Assembly: GCA_028095005.1 (NCBI GenBank)
Contig: CM051459.1
Coordinates: forward strand, 130,799,657 to 130,863,656
Direction: 5' to 3'
DNA from: Rhynchospora pubera
Taxonomy: Eukaryota; Streptophyta; Magnoliopsida; Poales; Cyperaceae
Length of the DNA: 64,000 nt
A program made the translations under genes and the position numbers. Positions 1-9,314 of the stretch are shown piece after piece. The notes under the pieces are model-generated. The model saw nothing but the letters and a program-made list of their open reading frames with translations. It was not told where the DNA came from and ran no database searches. Numbering within the stretch: the first letter of the stretch is position 1; each line of letters opens with the position of its first letter.

Positions 1-9
1 ATTTTTTAG

Positions 10-1098
10 ACTCAGAGAGTGATGATTCAGATGATTTTCCTCTTGTGAGATCTCCTCTCCCGAGGTTCTCTGATCCTGGTGCTGGCCCTTCTATTACTGG
101 GCAAGGAACCAGTATTGGGCCTCCCTTACAGCTTTCAGGTATATATTTTTATCTTACATATGTTTTATAACATTTTGCTTAAGAATTTTCCTGACTTGCT
201 ATTTTCGGAAATAGGTCTCGTGCAGCCCATCATTCCTCCTTCTTCTGAAGCGCTTGTCTCCCACATTTCCCGTCTTTCCGGGACATTTTCCCCTTTCCAG
301 GGATTATCTCCATACATTCCTCAAAATAGCACCCCTACAGGAGGGTCTCATTTGAGGCAATCAGAGTCTGCTTTAGTTGACATGCTTTCTGATAGCGGTG
401 TTTCTTCAGTTGATGACATTGTTAATATGATGACTCTCCCTGCTGGGCCATCATCAGTTGACCCATTTTCTATCGTCGAAGGTGACGAGGAGTTGGTGGA
501 TTATTCTGCTAGCCCGGATTATGGAATGGAGGAGGATTCCACTGATGATCTTCCGAATGAAAATCGTAAGTAGCCTTAATACTCCTCATATCCTTTCTGC
601 TGAATTTTCAATACCGATAATGTTTTCCTTTTTCTTGCTTCAGGTGCATTCGCAATGGTTGAGGCTAGTCCTTCTTTTGACGTTTCTCCTTTGATGATCC
701 CCTCAGACTTCTCTCGTGAGTTCATCGCTATTTTTATTATATTTATGGCATTTGTTCATTAGTCTGAACTCATCACTTTCCCCCTTTTTTTAGATGGTTT
801 CTCTTTACTGGGACAGCTCCTTGAGGATTTAAATGTTGACAGAGCAGGGTCGGAAATTGGGCCAATTGACTCTAATTATGTTGGTGATTGTCTGACTCCT
901 GATAGCGCTGGTATGTGTATTCTTTGACTTGTCTCTGTAATTTCCGAACTGACTCACATCATCTTATCGGATTTGTTCTATGCATCAGGCTTCATCGTGG
1001 AGCCAAAAAATGATGGAAATGAGTCTCCTACGGGTTCCCCGTCTAGTACTTTCACCTGGAATGCTTCTGGTTCACAGTACAGGGCTCCTACCCCTTAG
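10..1098 (+). CDS. 3' part of a spliced five-exon ORF, acidic Ser/Asp-rich protein, function unknown
   Basis: Five exons join in one frame with GT-AG introns: 10-138, 215-565, 644-715, 795-910 and 989-1098, ending in TAG at 1096-1098. A T-run plus AG just before position 10 looks like a splice acceptor, so the gene starts left of the window. The visible product has no recognised domain; it is rich in Ser, Asp, Glu and Pro, and its last exon ends in FTWNASGSQYRAPTP. Splice phases agree at every junction (codons are split G/GT, C/GT, C/AT and G/GC), which makes chance unlikely. It lies on the same strand as, and just upstream of, two other ORFs in a retrotransposon-like block, so I infer it belongs to that element or was captured by it. 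It could instead be a host gene interrupted by the block. Confidence 0.6.
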
Positions 1099-1585
1099 TG
1101 ACTTTTCTTCACTCATGCATCTCCGCCACATTTGTAGCTATATCATTGTATCACCTTGTGTATCAGTGCTTTGTTGTTACATGTGGGTTTGGTGAAATCG
1201 TACGGACATGTGTAGTGGTAGTATGTATTGTTATGATATGTTTGCGGGTATTGATTTCAGCATGTACGTTAAGATTTGTAATGGCGTGCCTTGTAATGTT
1301 GTAATATATATGTTCCATTATTCGCCTCGTGTTTTGCTGATTTCAATGTTTATCTCTCCATGAGCCGTGGGCCAACATATCATGTAATGTCTTTTCGTCT
1401 GGAGAACGTGGTGTTGTAGTGTGGTCACGCGTGCGCATTCACCATGGTTACGGTCCCCCCTTTTTCGTCTTTTCCTTTTTTTGTCCTTTCCTCATTCCTT
1501 TCTTTTTTATAAGTGTTTCTTCTTCCCCTTTTTTATCCGACTCTTTTGTTTTATTTTTTCGCCATCTCCTTATTATCATCATCAA

Positions 1586-1927
1586 ATGGCTAGTGAAAGT
1601 GATGTGCGCTCCTCCTTTTCTGCTGACAAATTAAACAGCCATTCTGACCATACAACAGAGGAAATTGAGGAATTTGAAGAGGATGGGGCACCAGAAATCG
1701 TTCGTGCTCTTGGTAACGACTGGGGAAACCCATATGACCAAGAGATTCACGCTTATTGGAGGCCACTTCCATCCTATAATTGGGGTGTTGATTCCACTCC
1801 GACTGGAATCCCAGAATATGAGCGACCATCTTGTTTTTATTTTTTCTGGCTCCCTGTGTTTGCGGCTTTTTGTATAACGGCCCTCCACTTGTATTTTTCG
1901 GGAGATAAAATTGATTGGAGTAGGTAA
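1586..1927 (+). CDS. Small 113-aa ORF with an acidic N-terminus and one C-terminal membrane segment
   Basis: The start ATG at 1586 begins MASESDV and lies about 80 bases after a TATA-like TATAAG near 1509. Residues about 22-38 are strongly acidic (EEIEEFEEDG). A Trp/Tyr/Pro-rich stretch follows (WRPLPSYNW). Residues about 83-104 form one hydrophobic span (FYFFWLPVFAAFCITALHLY) that could anchor the protein in a membrane. An upstream in-frame reading adds low-complexity Phe/Ser residues and is not chosen. The family is not recognised. It sits between the spliced ORF and the 407-aa ORF, all on the plus strand, and is probably an accessory ORF of the same element. Its layout of own promoter plus short 5' leader matches the next ORF. 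Confidence 0.4.
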   Translation: MASESDVRSSFSADKLNSHSDHTTEEIEEFEEDGAPEIVRALGNDWGNPYDQEIHAYWRPLPSYNWGVDSTPTGIPEYERPSCFYFFWLPVFAAFCITALHLYFSGDKIDWSR

Positions 1928-2004
1928 CATGTACCCCTCAATAATGTCACAGCTGGAAATGGATTCGTTCATCTGGTTTTTCATGAAACTTTTATTTTGT
2001 TTTA

Positions 2005-2620
2005 GGGACAAAATACATAAAACCCTGTTCATTATTTTATACCGGTATAATGAACTCACCGGTGTTGGTTGACTTATGGCTCATTCCAACAATCGACCGT
2101 TTTAGAGGTAGAATTTAGGCTTGTGGATTTTTGTGGTGCTCAGGATATTTATTTGGTGGAGGAAACGTCTTATGTTGCTATAAGCAAGACGAACCTTATT
2201 TTTTTTTATTCAGGGACATAAGGCTCCAGTTGCTCCATGTACCTGTAAAATAAAAGAAATGGAAAAAGAAAGAAGGAAGATTTTTTTTTATAATACCCTC
2301 CGTGGTGATTATGAAATCACTAATCAAGTTCCCCACTTACGTCAGGGGTTGTAAACAAGCATTCATCATCGGGTATCTTTTGTTCAAGGGACAAAATATT
2401 AAAACCCTCGTTCATCTTTTTTTTTAGAACCGGTAGGATGAAAGTTTACCGGTGATGGTTAATTTTGGGCTCATACCAACAATACACCCTTTTTGTGGAA
2501 TTTGGCTGTGGAAATTTTGTGGGGTTTAGGAAATATTTATTGTGGTGGAAGAGATGGCTCATGTTGCCCTCAGGCGAGACACCTCTTTTTCTTAGGGACA
2601 TAAATCTTCAATATTTTCGC
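2005..2620 (+). repeat. Two-copy direct repeat, period about 380 bp
   Basis: Copy 1 begins with gggacaaaatacataaaacc at 2005 and copy 2 with gggacaaaatattaaaaccc at 2388. Both continue through an ACCGGT(A/T) segment, a GGCTCAT-CCAACAAT block and a Gly/Trp-codon-like T/G-rich stretch to agggacataa at about 2214 and 2595. The copies have diverged by substitutions and small indels. No coding function is seen; they separate the 113-aa ORF from the promoter of the 407-aa ORF. Confidence 0.75.
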
Positions 2621-2950
2621 CACTTCAGAAGACTCAATATGTTGTTCCTCAAAGATGGCCCAAAGGTCCTCGACTGGAGCTTTCTCTTGACTGAAGCCCA
2701 CAAAGTTTGGCCCAATAGACTATCTAATTTTTTTTTGTCGGCCCATTTTACTTGATGATCAACTCCGTACTGAGTCATCATTTAGTGTTATCAGATTCCT
2801 TCCTTGTTTAACACGCCCCTCACTTTGGATGCCCATGTAATACCTTTGTCTGCCACTGCGCTTGGTCTATTATCCCATATCTATTCTGGGTCTGAAGTGT
2901 TTAATTTTCTTGCTTTGGAAGGTTGTCTTGCTCGTTATATCATCCTTGCC

Positions 2951-2959
2951 TATATATAG
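2951..2959 (+). promoter_or_regulatory. TATA box for the 407-aa ORF
   Basis: TATATATAG lies 50-58 bases before the ATG at 3009, with a pyrimidine-rich leader between them. Distance and orientation fit a plant core promoter. This supports separate plus-strand transcription of this ORF, opposite to the retropepsin ORFs. Confidence 0.5.
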
Positions 2960-3008
2960 CAGAGTTCTTATTTCAGCTTCTTCAACTTTCTCCTTGCTAC
3001 CGACTCTC

Positions 3009-4232
3009 ATGGCATCGATACCTATTCGCAAGCGCTATAGGGAGACAGAGTATGCTTTAGTGCCTTCCAATTGGTCATATGACCCCCATAACCATTATCT
3101 TTTTCGAGACGAAACAGCTTTTGATTGTTACCATATTACCATGGGTGCTGAAGAACGCCCTGTTGCTGACTGTTTTTACTTTCACCCCTTTGGTAGATTA
3201 GAGAATGAACATATGCGCCTTCTCCGATCTTGGATCAACTTCTGGGATCTGCGTAATTTGACGGGACACCAGTCTCCCTACCATCCTACGATTACTCGGC
3301 TATTTTACGCCAACCTCCGAGTTTCATATGATCACTATGGCGTCCCCTTCGCCTCTTCTTTTCTTTTTGGCAGATATCTTTCCTTTGGGGTAAAAGATCT
3401 TGCTGAACTTCTGCAGACCACAAGTACTTTAGACGGCCTCTCCGTCTATACTCATGCATCCTGGCCTCGTGACTTCGAAAGTCGTCGCGAATATCGACGT
3501 TGGTTTAAACTTGCCCCCGATGCCGTCAGAGGAGCGCTATCTACTACATCTCTTCCTGCCATGCACAGGTTTTCTGTCTTTGCCATTTACTCATTTCTCT
3601 CTTTCCCTGCTCGTTCTGATGAGCTAATTTTTTATAGGTTCTTGTGCATGATGATCAATCACATCCTTTTTCCTCGGGAAGGAATGTCTGATCTAGTGAG
3701 TTCGGAGAACCTATTCTATCTGCGTCACCTTATCGCGAAAGACAAGAAGGTTAATGTCGCATATTTGATCATTCGGCATATGCATCAATCAGTCAGGACT
3801 GCGCGCAATCCGTTACCCTATGGACATCTGGTTGAGGAACTGATGCACAAAGCTGGCATTGCTACCCCCGACACCCTGTGGGGAAACAAAATAACAGAGA
3901 GGGATATCAAATACCCTCGAAATCTTCTCGGTGAATTACCATCTATAGGTTGGGTTGAGACTTCTGGTGGGACTCTCGTTCCTGATCCCAACCAAGCAGT
4001 AAACGGTTATATCATGGAACCTGGGGCTGCTTGTAATCAATACAGGCCATTAAAAGAGAGTTCTCCGCCTTCGGATGGAGGATCATCTATAGAGGGCCCC
4101 CGGACTTCTACCACTTTCCTTGACCAGAAATTCGAAGAAATTCACAGTCATTTGGGTTCCATCGAGGCGAAGCTTGAAACTATCACTACCTCCCTGAATG
4201 AGCTCAAGGCGAACACCATAATTAATCTTTAA
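3009..4232 (+). CDS. Plant-transposon-type protein, 407 aa (PF20167-like, antisense ORF of a Ty3/gypsy-type element)
   Basis: One uninterrupted ORF starting MASIPIRKR. The central region resembles the putative plant transposon protein domain that travels with plant retroelements: a FYANLRVSYDHYG segment near residue 95, then FGRYLSFGVKDLAELLQ, a Trp/Arg-rich middle, LSFPARSDELIFYRFLCMMI, and a long hydrophobic/basic stretch ending IIRHMHQSVRTARNPLPYG. The C-terminal 40 residues look coiled-coil (Ile/Leu heptads in KFEEIHSHLGSIEAKLETIT). The longer in-frame reading starting at 2862 precedes the TATA box and is rejected. Its stop lies 262 bases from the stop of the minus-strand retropepsin ORF, so the two converge. 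Assignment rests on remembered family appearance; biochemical function is unknown. The intact frame suggests recent insertion or selection. Confidence 0.65.
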   Translation: MASIPIRKRYRETEYALVPSNWSYDPHNHYLFRDETAFDCYHITMGAEERPVADCFYFHPFGRLENEHMRLLRSWINFWDLRNLTGHQSPYHPTITRLFYANLRVSYDHYGVPFASSFLFGRYLSFGVKDLAELLQTTSTLDGLSVYTHASWPRDFESRREYRRWFKLAPDAVRGALSTTSLPAMHRFSVFAIYSFLSFPARSDELIFYRFLCMMINHILFPREGMSDLVSSENLFYLRHLIAKDKKVNVAYLIIRHMHQSVRTARNPLPYGHLVEELMHKAGIATPDTLWGNKITERDIKYPRNLLGELPSIGWVETSGGTLVPDPNQAVNGYIMEPGAACNQYRPLKESSPPSDGGSSIEGPRTSTTFLDQKFEEIHSHLGSIEAKLETITTSLNELKANTIINL

Positions 4233-4494
4233 ACTTAAGAAGATTTATGTTTCCCTCGTACCGTCTTCCGGTGTTTTTTTTTTAGAGCATGTAGTTATGT
4301 TTCAATTCCTTTGCTCTTGTATTGTTGACCTATTGCTTCCCATGTCTTCCAAGCTGCCCCCTTTTTTTTTTTTTTTTTTTTTTTTAGTACCTTCGTTTCA
4401 TATAACTTCTCACGGTATTTACAACTGGTTTATGTTCTCTCGGACCATTTGGCTTTCATCCCCTTTTGGTATTTACAGCACTGGTCTTCTACTA
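4233..4494. other. Short spacer between convergent ORFs, with a 22-base poly-T run
   Basis: The spacer holds a T run at about 4364-4385 and no other recognisable feature. Both transcripts must end here or overlap antisense. Confidence 0.6.
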
Positions 4495-7400
4495 TTAATT
4501 ATGAGGTGCCGGGTCTTGTATTAAGCATGCTGGGAGGTATAACCCTCCTTGTCTAATCATTTTCTCCGCCCAATCTTTGAATGTGAAACAATCCTCGATT
4601 GAATGCCCAAGGAACCTGTGAAACAGGCAAAAATCGGGTTCATCATATCGATATTGTTCTTCCGGGTACTTGCACTTAGGCAGGAGAAGTCCAATTCGCA
4701 GAGCCAGGCCAAACACCTCGGAAGTTCTATCCTTCCGAAAAGAATAGAACTTCTTCTTCCGTTGGGCAAGTGACATATGTTCATCGGAGGGATGTTTTAA
4801 CATCGGGGTGATAGTTTTCAACGATGTCGGGGCTTTTTCTATGCTTTTCTGCTTTTTCTTCCTCTCTTTCTTCAAAACCTCCCCACCAGTCTCTTCAGGG
4901 GATTGTATTTCTTTTGTGTCACGTAACGAGCCATCTGAGCTTGGATGAGAATCATTTTGCCTTCCGATGTTGCTTGATGAGGGGTGATCTCCATATGACT
5001 TAGGCTTCGGCAGATCTACTATAGGTATTATGCCATATCGAGCTACGGAGTCGAGGCCAAAAGGATTTTCAGAATGTTTATTCTCGACTGGTAATAGCCA
5101 ATTGGGTGAGGGTCCCAGAATGCCTGCCGTATTGTTGTATGGGAAACATGTTTCTCGTGCTTCCTCTTCTTTAGGCGGTTTATATTCCCAATTCTCATGT
5201 TGTCCAAAATATGCCCCCACGTTCGTCCCATACACCGGTTTTCCACTTGGATCTGTTAATGTTGCGGCGCCGTCATTATCTCCTCTTTGCAAATCTTCTA
5301 TCATCATAGCCAATTTGTTTTTCTCTTGCCACAGGCCAGATATTTCTTGACGTATTGTGGTATTTTCCAACCAAAGAGAGGTGATCCCTTGGCAGAAACT
5401 CTCACACATGTGGCGGAGTCCAGCGATTTCCTGGCGTAACTCAATATTTTCTCTCTGCATTATCATCATTTTGCACTCATGTTCTTGCATTTGCTTGATG
5501 CTAGTCTCAAGGACAAATCGTTCCCCACGACTGATCTGTTTTTCTTTATCCTTGCTCCATTCCTCGAGCGACGCCTCGGGGCCTTCGTCAGTATTTAACT
5601 GAGTTTGGAATAAAATTTCGTACATTTCTTCTTCATCATTACATTGTATTCCCTTTCCGCGCTCGTCTTCTCCAATGATATTATCTCTTGTTTCAATGCC
5701 CCCATGCGGGATTTCATCCATTTCTTCTTCCTCACCATATTTGTAAACTTTTCGATCATCCTCTTCTGCCCCAATGGCATATACCGTGTAAGAATGCGTA
5801 CTGGAGTCTGTGTCATCATACTCTTGAGATTCAGGATCTCTATCCTCGTTCTCCGATAACGATGCATCTCCCACGTAGGTAGTGTAGATGTATTTGTTAG
5901 ATTCTGGGTTATGTGGTGCGCAATGATGCTCCATATTATTGCAGGGCCGTGCCTTGTGAGGTTGCATTTTTTCTTTGATCCAGGACTTGATTTTGTGGTG
6001 CGAGTTTTTACGTTGTACACCACAACGTGTGCATCTTGATTTGTCCGATCGTGCTGTAGACGGCGACCTGAGTTGCTTATCTATGGTTGATCGGGACATT
6101 CTTGGTGATTTTCCTTTTTCAGTATACTGTGCTCTGAGCTGTGTCGGATTTTTAGACTTGTGGCCTTTACGCACCCTGCAACTATCAGGATTCGAGCTGC
6201 CTCTATTATTTTTTGCGCATGTCCCGTAAGAGGATGCCCCCGGGATGTCTGAGGTCTTGGTAGTGGCTTTTGATATCCTTTTTAATGTGGACCTCTGATG
6301 GACCATCATATCGTTTAATCCCTCCAAGGTGGCATGCATCTCACCAATTTGCTGGTTTTGGGTGGCCATTTCTTGTCGGAGCATTTTTACTTGTTTCTTT
6401 AATCGAGCCACATTATTTGTTTCACAGCTTGATGATTTCTTCTTTTCTTTCTTCTTCCCCTTCTTTAAAAGATTTAAAAGGGAAGCCCTTCGTTTTTCAG
6501 AGGCCCCTTTCTGTTTCTGCTTGCGCTCGGATGTCTCATGTGTATCTGTATTTTCTTGAGTTGAATTCTCATTTGAAATTTCTTCTTTCCATGACTCATA
6601 CGTGTCCCTTGTTATCTCATGAGGACAATCCGAAAGAGGTGGGGTCCCATTCACTCCTATCTCCTGACACCAACATAGAAGTGAAGTCTGGCCTATTTCA
6701 TAATCTGAAGCTCTGGGTTCCCTAATTGAAGGGCTTTCGTAATTTTCATCATACTCTGGCCAGATCATTTCTGAGGCATAGATTCGTGTCCCATCTTCTT
6801 CTTCTTCTTCAGATTCAGAATCTCTTACATGGATCACATAACATGACTCATTATCTTTTCGATACATCGGTTGTCTGCCATGTATGACCCTTGTGTTATT
6901 ATGTCCTCCGGGATATTCCTCAGGAGCTGGATTGGATGACTCTCCCTCTGGTCGCTTTTTCTTCCGGTATCGTGGCATCTTCCCTTGCTTATCAAAATGT
7001 TCTTCCATTATTTTGTGATGAAACGCGTCGTAAGCATCGGTGGACACCTCCCGATAAGCCCACTTGACATTTGTAGAGCTGTCATCATCATTGCCCTGGA
7101 CAGGGTCTAATCTGTAATCATCTTCTATTAATCCTAATCCAGAGTTTGCCCCCGGCTGCGATCCGGAATTTGCCCCCGTGAGCATGAAATATTTTGCGTC
7201 TGGTAGTCCCATTTCGTAAATAGAAAAAGGGTGTTCATCTCCTTTTATTTCTCCATAAGTCCCACCTATAGGATATCTTACACATTGATATAGGGTAGAG
7301 GGAACCAATTGATGTGCATGTAACCAAGGACGTCCCAACAACACTTTGTAAGACGCACTGACGTCTATAACACAAAGTTTTGCTTGAGTTATGAGTTCTC

Positions 7401-7734
7401 CGAAGCGGAATTTCAGAGTGATCGTTCCCAATGCCCTTTGATATTTTGAATCATATCCGTATATCCTTGGTTGATGTCGTGTCAAATCATTTTCATTCAG
7501 CGAGAGGTACTTCATTGATTCCAATGGAAGAATATTAACCGCTGATCCTGAATCCACCAATATCCGGTTAATCTTAATCCCATTTACCACTCCTGTGATG
7601 TACAATGGTTTATTATGATACGGGACTTCATCCCAGATGTGGCTTTCTGTGGAAGTAACCAACGAGGGATCATTGTTGTTTTGATCTTCTTTTCCTATAT
7701 ACGACGGGGTTTCCCTGGAAATGTGTCCGGGTTT
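4495..7734 (-). CDS. Retropepsin-containing Ty3/gypsy-type polyprotein segment lacking reverse transcriptase
   Basis: Open for 1079 codons after an in-frame TAG at 7737-7735. The protease domain is near the front: catalytic triad DSG with the flanking motif VDSGSAVNILP (Asp codon about 7554), then LLGRPWLHAHQLVPSTL and a GD-PF segment, all typical of plant Tat-lineage retropepsins. A long low-complexity hydrophilic region follows, with acidic runs, a Lys-rich run (KKGKKKEKKK), two coiled-coil stretches and a CTRC-x(n)-HH cluster. Near the C-terminus CLFHRFLGHSIEDCFTFKDW resembles the Cys/His motif that normally ends gag, before the protease. No reverse transcriptase, RNase H or integrase is present. 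This order (protease first, gag-like motif last) is unusual. I infer a non-autonomous or rearranged element. The ORF is intact; ATG/TTG starts inside it are less convincing than continuation from the upstream ORF. Confidence 0.75.
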   Translation of the reverse strand, partial: KPGHISRETPSYIGKEDQNNNDPSLVTSTESHIWDEVPYHNKPLYITGVVNGIKINRILVDSGSAVNILPLESMKYLSLNENDLTRHQPRIYGYDSKYQRALGTITLKFRFGELITQAKLCVIDVSASYKVLLGRPWLHAHQLVPSTLYQCVRYPIGGTYGEIKGDEHPFSIYEMGLPDAKYFMLTGANSGSQPGANSGLGLIEDDYRLDPVQGNDDDSSTNVKWAYREVSTDAYDAFHHKIMEEHFDKQGKMPRYRKKKRPEGESSNPAPEEYPGGHNNTRVIHGRQPMYRKDNESCYVIHVRDSESEEEEEDGTRIYASEMIWPEYDENYESPSIREPRASDYEIGQTSLLCWCQEIGVNGTPPLSDCPHEITRDTYESWKEEISNENSTQENTDTHETSERKQKQKGASEKRRASLLNLLKKGKKKEKKKSSSCETNNVARLKKQVKMLRQEMATQNQQIGEMHATLEGLNDMMVHQRSTLKRISKATTKTSDIPGASSYGTCAKNNRGSSNPDSCRVRKGHKSKNPTQLRAQYTEKGKSPRMSRSTIDKQLRSPSTARSDKSRCTRCGVQRKNSHHKIKSWIKEKMQPHKARPCNNMEHHCAPHNPESNKYIYTTYVGDASLSENEDRDPESQEYDDTDSSTHSYTVYAIGAEEDDRKVYKYGEEEEMDEIPHGGIETRDNIIGEDERGKGIQCNDEEEMYEILFQTQLNTDEGPEASLEEWSKDKEKQISRGERFVLETSIKQMQEHECKMMIMQRENIELRQEIAGLRHMCESFCQGITSLWLENTTIRQEISGLWQEKNKLAMMIEDLQRGDNDGAATLTDPSGKPVYGTNVGAYFGQHENWEYKPPKEEEARETCFPYNNTAGILGPSPNWLLPVENKHSENPFGLDSVARYGIIPIVDLPKPKSYGDHPSSSNIGRQNDSHPSSDGSLRDTKEIQSPEETGGEVLKKERKKKQKSIEKAPTSLKTITPMLKHPSDEHMSLAQRKKKFYSFRKDRTSEVFGLALRIGLLLPKCKYPEEQYRYDEPDFCLFHRFLGHSIEDCFTFKDWAEKMIRQGGLYLPACLIQDPAPHN

Positions 7735-8430
7735 CTAGTGTATTTTATTATCATGTGCATCGTCGGCTACGGAACCCTTTGCGCAGTTAATTGTGGTACC
7801 CTGTGGCTTCTTCCTCACTCTTGCAGGACGACTTTCACGCTTCTTTCCTTGTTGTGCAATCTGTTTTCCTTTGTTATTCTTTTTCACCGTATCAGGGTCA
7901 TTGCTGTTTGTTTCATCTAACTCTTCTTGACTCGGGTTTTGAATTTGGGTACACGTCTGCCCTTCCTCTAAAGGTGTCAGAGTAAGGGTACAAGCCGCCT
8001 TCTTATTCTTCTTCTTGTCCTTAATCATTTGACACGCCTTCCTTACAATCTCAGCTGCTGAAATTTTCTTGGTTGGAGTAGTTACCGCATCATTGTAAGA
8101 GGGTATATTCCACATCTCGGGGGACACCTCTTCCATGATAAAAGTGCTAGGTATCGGCATGTTTGCTTGAACTGCCAGCTCTTCTGGGAGTACTGGCAGG
8201 CTTTTATCGCGAGGGAGAACCGCCCATTCGTCATGTGTCTCGTTGAAGTGTTCTCCTGTTCCCATGATAATAGTGGTGAGTGCGTTGACATACCCCATGT
8301 TTTCAACATCATCCATGGTGGCAGGTATGCCGGGCATCATTTGCACCATTGGGAAGGTGACAGGAACAGTCCCAACCATGAATGTGCCTGGAATGAATCC
8401 TGAGCTCGAGTTGTTGTTCATATTCGCCAT
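7735..8430 (-). CDS. Upstream ORF of the retropepsin element, 231 aa, ending in TAG
   Basis: Starts MANMNNNSSSGF at 8430 and ends HDNKIH then TAG at 7737-7735. The N-terminus is Met/Pro/Gly-rich and the C-terminal third is Lys/Arg-rich (KDKKKNKKAA, KKRESRPARVRKKPQG), as expected for a nucleic-acid-binding linker. The reading frame is the same as the retropepsin ORF, so a single amber codon separates them. A pyrimidine-rich tract and CAG lie just before the ATG (ttactttttacag, about 8446-8434 on the minus strand), so an upstream exon or spliced leader is possible. No gag domain is recognised. It may be a gag-pro linker or the N-terminal part of one readthrough product. Confidence 0.55.
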   Translation of the reverse strand: MANMNNNSSSGFIPGTFMVGTVPVTFPMVQMMPGIPATMDDVENMGYVNALTTIIMGTGEHFNETHDEWAVLPRDKSLPVLPEELAVQANMPIPSTFIMEEVSPEMWNIPSYNDAVTTPTKKISAAEIVRKACQMIKDKKKNKKAACTLTLTPLEEGQTCTQIQNPSQEELDETNSNDPDTVKKNNKGKQIAQQGKKRESRPARVRKKPQGTTINCAKGSVADDAHDNKIH

Positions 8431-9314
8431 TTCCTGTAAAAAGTAACAACTTAAAATTATTGTCAGTGACATGTTAAATCAGCAATTCCCTAACTCATAT
8501 ACTATATCCTTTGATTTTCCCTGATGAGAGGAGAAAGAGGTCCCACCGGACGTGCCAGAACCTGTCTCGCACTTTTTCACGGCCCTCGGATCAACAGAGG
8601 AAAATCCGGTCTCGGATTGAGGGGCAAAAAAGAATGCGGATCAGATACCCCTTGCGAGCCTCAAGAGGCCGATACCGATACCACCCCGAAGCGCGGTACC
8701 TGTACGGTCTTGAGTTCTCACGAGGGTTTATTATTTGAAGGGGTCCTTTCTTTCCAGTAGGCGCAAGCCCCTACTGTTAATTACCTCCGACATGGTCAGG
8801 AGCACCTCTAGATCGGGAAAACCAAAGGATTGTGTGTCGTGAGCTGTTAGGGAATTGTAAATATACAATTAGCGGTCCTATCATGCATTTATATTTTTTT
8901 TTGTTTTTTTTGTTTTTTTATTAATATTACTATTATAATGCAATATTAATATATCATATTATTATATATATCTTTTGTGGACTTTGGATTGCAGGGGACA
9001 GCAGTCTCGGGAGTTCTTAGCTTGTAGAGGTTTCAGTTGACTGTCGTAGCTGGACGCTTGTAATCTTCTCGTTTTCCGAGTTCTCTTTGTAATGTGAGGA
9101 ATTAAGGTTTAGGCTCTTCTGGTATGAATTTTGTATTTATAAAGCATGGACTTCCCGAAGCGGGTTTCTTAGACTTCCTGTTGATCTTTGTCGAGGTTAT
9201 CTGAAAGTGACGTCTGATTCCTGATCAGATCGTTAAATTTGGTTGATGCGGTGCTTGAGGTTGTTTTCTTCTTTTTTTTTTTGAAGTTGACATCAGGCCC
9301 CTGGGCTTGTGGAT

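Noticed and set aside
1421..1585. Longer N-terminus for the 113-aa ORF
   Set aside because: The added residues are Phe/Ser low complexity encoded by a T-rich leader that holds the TATA-like site.
5030..6725. Several plus-strand ORFs of 80-150 codons opposite the retropepsin frame
   Set aside because: They are shadows of the intact minus-strand frame, with no motif, promoter or splice context.
7700..7800. An intron that would remove the TAG between the two retroelement ORFs
   Set aside because: The best GT and AG pair shifts the frame into an early stop, so genomic readthrough or mutation is the simpler reading.
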